Origin: Bacteroidales bacterium
GTDB lineage: Bacteria; Bacteroidota; Bacteroidia; Bacteroidales; UBA7332
Direction: 5' to 3'
Length of the DNA stretch: 64,000 nucleotides
Assembly (NCBI GenBank): GCA_028687995.1
Contig: JAQTZA010000006.1
Coordinates: 180,434-244,433 of the forward strand
In this document: positions 1 to 6,985 of the stretch, one piece after another
Position numbering within the stretch: the first letter of the stretch is position 1
Layout of the letters: the number at the start of each line of letters is the position of its first letter
Translations under genes and position numbers: made by a program
Notes under the pieces: model-generated
Told to the model about the DNA's origin: nothing
Database searches by the model: none
What the model saw: the letters and a program-made list of their open reading frames with translations, nothing else

Positions 1-892
1 GCCTATGTCGTGTATCTATAAGGCTCTGCCTTTCTTCTTTTGCAAATGATACTTCACGAAAAGCAGAAGTTTTTGATCAAGTATATTTGTTTGTACTACT
101 CTCAATCCCCAATCATTTCCTCCCAAACCCAGTTTCCCCACCATATATAATATACACACCCTTCCGATTTTAGTAAGTACCCCTCACTATATCCTCGTAT
201 TTCACAAAAATAGTGTTTTGTTCGAATATATTTAAAGAAACGGCAGGGAAATACATACAGATGGTATTTATTTATTTTCGTTCTAGGGTAAGAGGTGGAT
301 TTTAGGGTTTGGGTAGAGTAGTAAAAGAATGAAATTCTTTGCGGTGAATTATATTCTTCGGTGTGGGGGAGGTCAGCCTCTTGCGTTTCTCTCGTGCGGT
401 AATCGTCACTTTTCGGGTCAGAAAAGAGAATTTGATTGCTGTTTCTCTTCCTTTTCAAGGTAGCTTCCTTATGTCGTTCCGTTTTTCAATATTTCGAAAA
501 AGCGTTGCTAAGTGGTGTCGTTTTGGGCTGTTTTCTTCACTCAAAAACCCTCATTTTGGGCATGTACCTATCGCCCGATTTTTTCGCCATTGTAAATAGC
601 TGAAAAACAGTATGTTACAAAGGAGCTCAAAACCCGATGTACCTATAATAAATTCGGGAAAAAGCGAAAATGTCGGAAATTTTTTGTATTTATTTGTAGT
701 GTCTTTTCCGCATCTCATTAAGGCACGTTACGAACTCATCGGTGCACCACCTCGCACCACAGAGAGAACAACATCCCCAAAGAGTAAGACGAGCAAAAGA
801 CAAGGCGATCATTCACAGCAATGTCAAGTAGCACATAGATTAAAAGGTGGACTGCATTCATCGGTCTGCTTTCCGCCTCAAAAAAACGGAAA
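1..892. other. No supportable gene; AT-rich accessory DNA
   Basis: Nothing in this stretch looks like a real gene. Open frames occur on both strands (for example 102-458 minus and 363-599 plus), but their translations are of mixed composition, overlap one another and show no motif, signal peptide or family resemblance. It may be decayed accessory DNA leading into the repeats that start at 895. Confidence 0.5.
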
Positions 893-894
893 AT

Positions 895-1262
895 GAGCAA
901 AAGCAATTGAAACAGGAGTAAAAGCAATTGAAACAGAACAAAAAGCAACAGGAACAGAACAAAAAGCAATTGAAACAGAACAAGAACCAATTGAAACAGG
1001 ACAAAAAGCAATTGAAACAGGAGTAAAAGCAATTGAAACAGGAGCAAAAGCAATTGAAACAGAACAAAAAGCAACAGGAACAGAACAAAAAGCAATTGAA
1101 ACAGAACAAGAACCAATTGAAACAGGACAAAAAGCAATTGAAACAGGAGTAAAAGCAATTGAAACAGAACAAAAAGCAATTGAAACAGGAGCAAAGGCAA
1201 CCGTAACAGGAGCAAAAGCAATTGAAACAGACCAAAAAGCAACAGTAACAGGACAACAAACT
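895..1262 (+). repeat. 21-bp minisatellite with 126-bp higher-order period
   Basis: About 17 tandem copies of a 21-bp unit (core AAAAGCAATTGAAACAGGAG and variants). On the plus strand the frame 897-1277 is open throughout and reads as heptads such as KAIETGV, KAIETEQ, KATGTEQ and EPIETGQ. Heptads 2-6 recur in the same order as heptads 8-12, a higher-order period of six units (126 bp). The frame begins right after a TGA at 894-896 and has no ATG. Its stop (1275-1277) falls inside the repeat motif at 1271-1288. It may be a non-coding minisatellite or the decapitated remnant of a heptad-repeat protein. Confidence 0.85.
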
Positions 1263-1270
1263 AAAGAAAT

Positions 1271-1288
1271 AACCTGAGTTCGGGATAA
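1271..1288 (+). repeat. Solo copy of AACCTGAGTTCGGGATAA end motif
   Basis: The 18-bp motif AACCTGAGTTCGGGATAA is found here, at 5377-5394 in the same orientation, and inverted at 5587-5604. A variant lies at 4429-4442. At 5.4-5.6 kb it behaves as a terminal inverted repeat, so this copy may be one end of a decayed element. It supplies the stop codon to the open frame of the minisatellite before it. Confidence 0.7.
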
Positions 1289-1333
1289 AAAAGATTATCA
1301 ATGATTAATACCAGCCTGACGGCAGGCAGAATC

Positions 1334-1457
1334 AATAAGGTAATAAGGTTGATCGTGGCGTAAACTTCTATTACTACTAAGGTTAAGACCTTATTCGTTG
1401 ATTGGTCAACCTTAGTAGCCGTGTTAAAGATTCTAATTTAAACCTTATTACCTTATT
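1334..1457 (+). repeat. 124-bp MITE-like element, copy 1 (inverted with 5237-5360)
   Basis: The element starts with AATAAGGTAATAAGGTT and ends with its exact reverse complement AACCTTATTACCTTATT. It has inner arms around CTACTAAGGTT and AACCTTAGTAG. The reverse complement of 5237-5360 matches it along its length with scattered differences, and both copies are 124 bp. No transposase is encoded, so a non-autonomous mobile or REP-like element is inferred. Confidence 0.8.
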
Positions 1458-1562
1458 TTTAATCAGTTAGAGAGCTATATAACAACTCTTTTCGCGAATT
1501 CAGACTAACAGAAAAATAGTATCACAATAAAATAGATGTTGAACCAAAAAAAGTAACAAACA

Positions 1563-2180
1563 ATGAAAAAAGAGAAAGTAGTTTTAGATTTCACACGCAT
1601 TACCATTGTACAAAAGTGTGAATTTGGGCGTAATGTAGTGCTTAAAATGACCAACAACGCGAAGTTTGTCAATCCCGATGTCGCATTGGCAGACCTAAAC
1701 GCCAAAACCGACTTGCTGGAGCAACGCAGTATTATTGCCCTCAGCGGAGGTAAAGAAGCCACCGCTCTGATGCACCAAACAGAAGCAGAGTGGGACGATT
1801 TGATGCGCAAAATGGCGAAATACGTCGATCGTATAGCCGATGGCGATGGCGCAGTGATTTTAAATGCAGGTTTCAATCTGGCAAAACAGGCTACACCTAG
1901 TTCACGACCTGAATTTAGTGTAGAATTGGGTGACAAATCGGGCACAGTGGCTTTGCGTCGTCAAAAGGTTGATGGTGCCAAATCGTACATCTGGCAATAT
2001 TGCGTGGGCGAAACTCCATCGGAAAATGAAGGCGATTGGCAATTAGGAGCAGCTACCAGCAAAGTGACAGCCACCATCACGGGATTAACTCCCCTCGCCA
2101 AACATTGGTTTCGCTCGTCTGCCGTCACTACCGATGGCACCGCCGAATTGGTAGGCCCAATCGCACAGGTGGTGATTTAA
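1563..2180 (+). CDS. Fibronectin-III-like domain protein, phage-cassette associated
   Basis: This is a 205-residue protein without a signal peptide. The first ~110 residues are charged and partly helical, with no family I can name. Residues ~118-205 read as a fibronectin type III-like beta sandwich (tryptophan near WQYCVG, then TATITGLTPLAKHWFRSSAV and a C-terminal strand). Such proteins occur near endolysin and holin genes in Bacteroidota, where a tail, spike or surface-attachment role is possible. It is the first gene of the cassette, 105 bp after the 124-bp element. The start is the first ATG of the frame. Domain call moderate, function unknown. Confidence 0.7.
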   Translation: MKKEKVVLDFTRITIVQKCEFGRNVVLKMTNNAKFVNPDVALADLNAKTDLLEQRSIIALSGGKEATALMHQTEAEWDDLMRKMAKYVDRIADGDGAVILNAGFNLAKQATPSSRPEFSVELGDKSGTVALRRQKVDGAKSYIWQYCVGETPSENEGDWQLGAATSKVTATITGLTPLAKHWFRSSAVTTDGTAELVGPIAQVVI

Positions 2181-2205
2181 GAATAAAGATCTTAATTTTT
2201 TAGAA

Positions 2206-2330
2206 ATTAGCCCCTCAATCCCCTTAAGGGGACTTTGAGATTCTACTGTAAATATTTGTTTATCAATGATTAGCTTCTCATAATACCACCTCGGCAAAAG
2301 CCCCCTTCAGGGGATATAGGGGCATTAAAT
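2206..2330. repeat. Paired GC-rich intergenic repeats
   Basis: Two C/G-rich blocks, CCCCTCAATCCCCTTAAGGGG near 2211 and AAAAGCCCCCTTCAGGGG near 2296, face each other across ~65 bp of AT-rich sequence. The same type of block occurs at 4.48-4.61, 5.42-5.58, 36.36, 37.80-37.92, 42.50-42.54 and 47.21-47.33 kb. Each block contains a short palindrome, so the RNA would fold. Confidence 0.7.
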
Positions 2331-2371
2331 TAAGGCATTTCATATAAAAAATCCATTAAAAAACCAATACA

Positions 2372-2638
2372 ATGAAAACAATCAATCTGAAAAAAAGTGA
2401 GTTTGCGATTCTAACAGAATCGAGTGTCGAAAGTAATGTGCCAAATCAAGCTGGCATTTATCTAATCTGGACCAAAAAAGGGATACAGGGTTGGGAGTGC
2501 GTGTCGGTAGAGCCATCGACCAATCTAAAGAGTGATTTGCTAAATAGACTTTCGAGTGGAAACAATGATGAGAATTTGAGACTAAAATTAAAGAACCTCA
2601 TTTTTGGATATGAATGGGCGTTGGTGAGTAGAAAGTGA
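2372..2638 (+). CDS. Small protein of unknown function (88 aa)
   Basis: An 88-residue soluble protein starting MKTINLKKSEF. The segment NQAGIYLIW near residue 27 faintly recalls the start of a GIY-YIG fold, but the second YIG strand and the catalytic arginine and glutamate pattern are not evident, so I do not call it a nuclease. It lies between the fibronectin-like gene and the endolysin gene on the same strand and probably belongs to the same cassette. Its codon use and position favour a real gene; its function is unknown. Confidence 0.55.
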   Translation: MKTINLKKSEFAILTESSVESNVPNQAGIYLIWTKKGIQGWECVSVEPSTNLKSDLLNRLSSGNNDENLRLKLKNLIFGYEWALVSRK

Positions 2639-2728
2639 GTTTGCTGTATTCCGCAGACTCTGATGATGTATGAATAAGAAGAGCGTGAATAATGAATTTA
2701 AAAATTATGTATTAAAGATCAGTTTATT

Positions 2729-3256
2729 ATGGCACAATTTCAAGAAGCGTTTGAGAAAGTGATGAAGAACGAGGGCGGATATGTAAACGACCCGCAAGAC
2801 CCGGGAGGCGAAACCTACAAAGGCATTGCTCGCAGTAGAAACAGTAAGTGGGAGGGATGGATTCGGATTGATATCTGTAAAGGTCAGTCGGGCTTTCCTG
2901 CTAATTTGGAGAGAGATACCGTTTTGCAAAAGCAAATCGTCGGTTTTTATGAAACAAACTATTGGGATACTATCAGCGCTGATGGAATTGCAAATCAACA
3001 GGTAGCCGAAACGATCTTCGATTTTGGAGTAAACGCCGGAGTGAAAGTAAGTGCCACGCTGGCTCAACAAGTGGTAGAAGCCACAGCAGATGGCGTGATT
3101 GGGCCGAAAACAATTGAGAAACTAAACGCATTCGATGCTGATCATTTTCTGGCTGCATTCACTGTGCTTAAAATTGCGCGTTATGTGAGTATCGTGAAGC
3201 GACGCCCCGAAAGCCGCAAGTACTTCTATGGATGGGTTTGTCGGGCATTGGAGTGA
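2729..3256 (+). CDS. GH108-family endolysin (peptidoglycan muramidase)
   Basis: A 175-residue protein with the GH108 signature close to the N-terminus: NEGGYVNDPQDPGGETYKGI, with Glu15 as the expected catalytic acid. It is followed by the C-terminal peptidoglycan-binding half (residues ~85-170, including VAETIFDFGVNAG and DGVIGPKTIEKLN). Members hydrolyse the peptidoglycan glycan backbone and serve as phage endolysins. There is no signal peptide, so export would need a holin; a holin-like gene lies 1.4 kb downstream at 4674. Length is normal for the family and the frame is intact. The endolysin/holin pairing makes a lysis-type cassette the best interpretation. Confidence 0.85.
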   Translation: MAQFQEAFEKVMKNEGGYVNDPQDPGGETYKGIARSRNSKWEGWIRIDICKGQSGFPANLERDTVLQKQIVGFYETNYWDTISADGIANQQVAETIFDFGVNAGVKVSATLAQQVVEATADGVIGPKTIEKLNAFDADHFLAAFTVLKIARYVSIVKRRPESRKYFYGWVCRALE

Positions 3257-3275
3257 AGATGTACAGGGGTTGTCA

Positions 3276-4190
3276 ATTCATATTTATGTGTCCTGATTCA
3301 TTGCCGTCCCATTTATGTGACGATGTGCAGGTAGTCTAAATTTATGGGTTTTTCAATTTTTTTGATTTCTACTATACTAAAATAGCTTTCGTTTGGCGCC
3401 GTCCGCATTTGTGTAGAGTATCCATATTTATGTGTTCTGATTCATTGCCGTCCCATTTATGTGAAGATGTGCAGGTAGTCTAAATTTATGGGTTTTTCAA
3501 TTCTTTTTATTTCTACTATACTAAAAATAGCTTTCGTTTGGCGCCATCCGTATTTGTGTAGAGTATTCATATTTATGTGTCCTGATTCATTGCCGTCCCA
3601 TATATGTGACGATGTGCAGGTAGTTTAAATTTATGGGTTTTTCAATTTTTTTGATTTCTACTATACTAAAATAGCTTTCGTTTGGCGCCGTCCGCATTTG
3701 TGTAGAGTATTCATATTTATGTGTCCTGATAAATAGCCGTCCCATTTATGTGAAGATGTGCAGGTAGTCTAAATTTATGGGTTTTTCAATTTTTTTGATT
3801 TCTACTATACTAAAATAGCTTTCGTTTGGCGCCGTCCGCATTTGTGTAGAGTATCCATATTTATGTGTCCTGATTCATTGCCGTTCCATTTATGTGACGA
3901 TGTGCAGGTAGTCTAAATTTATGGGTTTTTCAATTCTTTTTATTTCTACTATACTAAAAATAGCTTTCGTTTGGAGCCGTCCGCATTTGTGTAGAGTATT
4001 CATATTTATGTGTCCTGATTCATTGCCGTCCCATTTATGTGAAGATGTGCAGGTAGTCTAAATTTATGGGTTTTTCAATTCTTTTGATTTCTACTATACT
4101 AAAATAGCTTTCGTTTGGCGCCATCCGTATTTGTGTAGAGTATTCATATTTATGTGTCCTGATAAATTGCCGTCCCATTTATGGGACGGA
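3276..4190 (+). repeat. Tandem array of six 144/145-bp units
   Basis: The landmark TTGCCGTCCCAT starts at 3301, 3445, 3590, 3734 (as TAGCCG), 3878, 4023 and 4167, giving periods of 144 or 145 bp. That makes six complete units and a seventh partial one that runs into the REPIN-like element. Units are nearly identical, differing by single bases and by an extra A in some copies. No open frame spans the array. It fills the gap between the endolysin and holin genes. Confidence 0.9.
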
Positions 4191-4291
4191 TAAAATTGGA
4201 AGTGCATATTGGCTTTAGCCAAAATTCTAAAACTATTTGGCTAAAGCCGGAAAAACTCTACTTCTCGCCGCCCCATAAATGGGACGGCAAT
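4166..4291. repeat. REPIN/MITE-like 126-bp hairpin element
   Basis: The left end ATTGCCGTCCCATTTATGGG and its continuation ACGG match the reverse complement of the right end over 24 bp with one mismatch. Each end is itself a palindrome (CCGTCCCAT, 2-nt loop, ATGGGACGG on the left). Inside, GGCTTTAGCCAAA pairs with TTTGGCTAAAGCC to form a 13-bp stem. Two inverted REP-like palindromes around a stem is the architecture of REPINs mobilised by RAYT-type transposases. No transposase is visible here. Confidence 0.7.
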
Positions 4292-4352
4292 AATAATCAA
4301 ATGCTACTTTTTATTTGGTAAAGTAGAATTATACATTATAACAAATTAGAAT

Positions 4353-4439
4353 ATGAGTTTCTTATCAAATCTTTTAGGGGGCGGAGCCGGGAAACTGGTC
4401 GATAGCGTTGGTAACACGCTCGATAAACTGAGTTCGTGA
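4353..4439 (+). pseudogene. Truncated duplicate of the holin-like gene 5' end
   Basis: The first 26 codons repeat the start of the gene at 4674 (MSFLSNLLGGGAGKLVDSVG, then NTLDKL) with only synonymous changes, including ~25 bp of shared upstream sequence (TTATACATTA). After CTCGATAAACTG the match stops and an inserted element supplies AGT TCG TGA. The fragment cannot encode the membrane segments. It is best read as a duplicated gene start cut off by, or produced with, the element at 4429-4646. Confidence 0.85.
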
Positions 4440-4646
4440 TAATGAAGAAAGCATAAAAATCAAACCTTTCTTGCCCCCAACCCCCTAAAGGTGGCTTTAG
4501 TTAGAGCCAATTAGGAGATATAGATTCTTTTTTGGAACATTCTTGGTGTAGCAAAGTTCCAAGTTGGTAGTCGGTAAAAGCCCCCTTTAGGAGGTTGGGG
4601 GCTATTTCAATAATTGAGTAGATTATTTGTTCTTATCCCTAATTCA
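4429..4646. repeat. ~218-bp MITE-like element between holin copies
   Basis: It runs from TGAGTTCGTGATAA to TTATCCCTAATTCA, which are approximate inverted repeats of each other and of the motif at 5377 and 5587. It carries two facing GC-rich blocks (CCCCCAACCCCCTAAAGG near 4475 and AAAAGCCCCCTTTAGGAGG near 4577). It is flanked on both sides by ~100 bp of the holin gene start, in direct orientation. It encodes no protein. Confidence 0.6.
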
Positions 4647-4673
4647 CATTTATACATTAAAACAAACAATATT

Positions 4674-5156
4674 ATGAGTTTCTTATCAAATCTTTTAGGC
4701 GGCGGAGCCGGAAAACTGGTAGATAGCGTGGGCAACACCCTCGATAAACTGACAACATCGAAAGAAGAAGTCTTGCAGATAGAGCAGGAGCTGAAAAAGG
4801 CAGAAATGCAATATCGGTTGGAAATGCAACATCTAACTATTGAAGAACAGAAAGCTTCGTTTGCGGATACCGATAGTGCCCGTAAACGAAGTGCCGAGGT
4901 TGAGACTAATGTAAATGCATCGTGGCTCTCTAAGAATGTGAGTGCTTTGCTGGCAACGGGTACCACCATCCTCACATTTATCCTCTTCTACCTATTGATA
5001 TTTCAACCGAATGTGGTTTCGGACAAAGCAAAGGATATTATTATCTATGTTTTAGGTGTTTTGAGTGCCATCATTACACAGGTCTTTAGCTTCTATTTTG
5101 GATCATCGCAGGGCAGTGTAGATAAGGGTCGAACAATTGATCGAATGACGAAATAG
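4674..5156 (+). CDS. Holin-like membrane protein
   Basis: A 160-residue protein using the ATG at 4674; the upstream extension of the frame is not shared by the truncated copy's start. Residues 1-30 are small and glycine-rich (LLGGGAGKLVDS), ~30-75 form a charged helix (KEEVLQIEQELKKAEMQYRL), and two strong membrane segments follow (about 84-106, LLATGTTILTFILFYLLIF, and about 115-137), then a short polar tail. This resembles phage holins of the 3TM/GTA type: a helix bearing Ala-Asp-x-Asp-Ser-Ala-Arg followed by a membrane hairpin. It would permeabilise the inner membrane so that the GH108 endolysin upstream can reach peptidoglycan. Holins are poorly conserved, so the call rests on topology and context. 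Confidence 0.65.
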   Translation: MSFLSNLLGGGAGKLVDSVGNTLDKLTTSKEEVLQIEQELKKAEMQYRLEMQHLTIEEQKASFADTDSARKRSAEVETNVNASWLSKNVSALLATGTTILTFILFYLLIFQPNVVSDKAKDIIIYVLGVLSAIITQVFSFYFGSSQGSVDKGRTIDRMTK

Positions 5157-5236
5157 GACGCATTTATGTTAGCCAAAACTTCGTCAAGGCGGAAACAACG
5201 TTTAGCGGAGCTAATGGCAATCCGCAACTACTTAAA

Positions 5237-5360
5237 AATAAGGTAATAAGGTTTAAATTAGACTCATTAACAAGGCTACTAAGGTTGAAAAATTAGCAAA
5301 TAAGGTCTTAACCTTAGTAGAAATCGAAATTTACACCGCTATCAACCTTATTACCTTATT
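5237..5360 (-). repeat. 124-bp MITE-like element, copy 2
   Basis: Same element as 1334-1457 but in opposite orientation: AATAAGGTAATAAGGTT at the left, AACCTTATTACCTTATT at the right, with the inner CTACTAAGGTT arms conserved. It lies 80 bp downstream of the holin stop, so the two copies bracket the whole cassette. Confidence 0.8.
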
Positions 5361-5376
5361 GATAATATTGATTATT

Positions 5377-5604
5377 AACCTGAGTTCGGGATAAGGAAAT
5401 TGTTCATTTATTTGTCATTCAGACCTCTCCCCTCCGATAGCTATCGGAGCCCCAAATGGGGAGGAGTGGTGCATTTATCATTGAAATACAGGTTGAAAAA
5501 TGTGTTTGAGTGCGAATATTGCAATAACTACTGCGTTAAAAGCCCCCATTTTGGGGGTTTGGGGGTCTGTCATCTCAAAGCAATTCTTATCCCGAACTCA
5601 GGTT
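5377..5604. repeat. ~228-bp element with AACCTGAGTTCGGGATAA terminal inverted repeats
   Basis: Perfect 18-bp inverted repeats (5377-5394 and 5587-5604) enclose ~190 bp with two facing GC-rich hairpin blocks (CCCCAAATGGGG near 5451; AAAAGCCCCCATTTTGGGGG near 5539). The short frame through it (68 codons) is not convincing. The architecture matches the 218-bp element at 4429-4646, so the two are likely relatives. The rest of the stretch to 5737 holds no gene I can support. Confidence 0.75.
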
Positions 5605-5737
5605 AATAGTAGATGTGACATTATTTCATTCCTCAGACTTCATGCCATCGATTTTCTCCTTTAAAAGGGAGATATTCGGTGGCATTTTTTTATGGTATAA
5701 GAAACTGGCTTTGAAATTAAGAAAGAGACATAATTCT

Positions 5738-6940
5738 TTATATCTCACTCTTCATCGGGATTTTTACTTTGATTTGCTCTTCGCCACGCAGAATGAGTAG
5801 ATGAACCGAGTGGGAGGGCGTTTCGAGGATGGAGCGTATCTCGTTGATGTCGTATTCGTAGCTTTTGTGTCCGTTGACTTCCAGAATCTGATCGCCTTTT
5901 ACGATTCCTGCCTTTTGAGCGGGTGATTTTTCCCACACCATCATCACTTCGGGGATTCGAAGGAAGAAATTCTGCTGAAAAAGTTCGATGCCCGATATGT
6001 TGTAGGTAAATGGTCGTTTGAATTTCGCATTTGGTTTCATGTAGAGCAAGTTGGCTGATACATTGACGATGAGGTTGAACCGACTCAATATCTGACTGCC
6101 CAACGTGCCATCGCGTTCTCCTTCGAACGATACATCGGCGATGGAAGTAGAGTCTGGAAAGGTTACGATGGAGTTTTTCAGAACAGAGTTTCCAAAACGA
6201 ATCTCTGGCAACCGACCCACATAACCCGTAATCTCTCCATTCAACCCTTGTCCGATAAATCCACGCACTTTTTGCTCTGGCATCGACAGCGATTTGTTGC
6301 CGTGTGCTCTGAACCAAGCTGCCAATTCTGCTCCGGTATCCACCAGCATTTTCACCTCGCGAGTCTTTCCATTTGCTTCGGTAATGGGTATTTGGATAAA
6401 CATCTTCTGACCCTCCATGTTCATATACAGTGGCGAATAGTTCTTGGGTGCAACAAAACTTTTGGGATCGTAAAACACCAGTCGTTTGCGGTCGTAATTA
6501 ATCTCTACCACGTAATCTTGCAAAATATCGGAACCCAGCAAGCCGTGTATTCTCGATCCTGTGTATTTCGATAGATTGAAAACATCCTTTTCGAGAACCA
6601 AAACAGTTTGATTTTGAAGATCAAGTTTGCCAATCTGCATCGTATTTCCTTTGCTCGAAAGCGCAACTAATTGATCGCCATTTCCCAATCCGTTGAGGTG
6701 AGTAGTCTCAGAATATTTCAACAAAATGCTGTCTTGTGCGCTCAATTCAGTGATGATGGTGTTGCGCACACCCGAATCGAGAATTAAATTTAGCGGTGTA
6801 GATCCGTTGATGCTCAACTCCACAATGATGTAACTGCCAACAATCTGAAAAGGCACAGAGATGGGTTTGGGGCGGGCGATGGCGCCAAAAGAATGTAAGG
6901 CAATAAATAGCGTACAAACGAATAGAATTGTGCGACTCAT
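5738..6940 (-). CDS. Exported retropepsin-like aspartyl protease with PDZ domain
   Basis: A 400-residue protein with an N-terminal signal peptide (residues 1-22). Two aspartyl-protease half-domains follow: motif LILDSG with Asp55, and MLVDTG with Asp201. Each is followed by the flap and a Gly-rich strand (HGLLGSDIL at ~132; DGTLGSQIL at ~285). A C-terminal PDZ domain spans about 315-395 (SPAQKAGIVKGDQILEVNG). Such proteins are common in Bacteroidota and are thought to be periplasmic or surface proteases; the substrate is unknown. It lies 45 bp downstream of the GH42 gene on the same strand and probably shares its transcript. Catalytic motifs are intact. Confidence 0.85.
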   Translation of the reverse strand: MSRTILFVCTLFIALHSFGAIARPKPISVPFQIVGSYIIVELSINGSTPLNLILDSGVRNTIITELSAQDSILLKYSETTHLNGLGNGDQLVALSSKGNTMQIGKLDLQNQTVLVLEKDVFNLSKYTGSRIHGLLGSDILQDYVVEINYDRKRLVFYDPKSFVAPKNYSPLYMNMEGQKMFIQIPITEANGKTREVKMLVDTGAELAAWFRAHGNKSLSMPEQKVRGFIGQGLNGEITGYVGRLPEIRFGNSVLKNSIVTFPDSTSIADVSFEGERDGTLGSQILSRFNLIVNVSANLLYMKPNAKFKRPFTYNISGIELFQQNFFLRIPEVMMVWEKSPAQKAGIVKGDQILEVNGHKSYEYDINEIRSILETPSHSVHLLILRGEEQIKVKIPMKSEI

Positions 6941-6985
6941 GATAGAAATATTAATCGGTAAACCAGCGACAATTTTAAAAATAAA

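Noticed and set aside
102..896. Short open frames at the left edge (102-458 minus, 363-599 plus, 612-896 plus)
   Set aside because: No motif, no signal, mutual overlap, and no supporting promoter or neighbour; better treated as non-coding.
736..1301. Two overlapping minus-strand open frames of Leu/Phe/Cys-rich repeats
   Set aside because: They are antisense readings of the 21-bp minisatellite; a repeat of 21 bp free of stops stays open in several frames. The compositions (LFQLLFVLFQ, CFNCFLFCFN) are not plausible proteins.
2372..2638. GIY-YIG nuclease
   Set aside because: Only the AGIYLIW strand resembles it; the second motif and catalytic residues are missing.
3276..4190. CRISPR or protein-coding repeat in the 144-bp array
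   Set aside because: Whole units are nearly identical with no variable spacers, and no frame stays open across units.
1..5604. Complete prophage
   Set aside because: Only endolysin, holin-like and one possible tail-type protein are present; no integrase, terminase, capsid, portal or replication genes are visible.
5615..5800. 61-codon frame before the aspartyl protease gene
   Set aside because: It overlaps the 3' end of the protease gene on the other strand and has no recognisable features.
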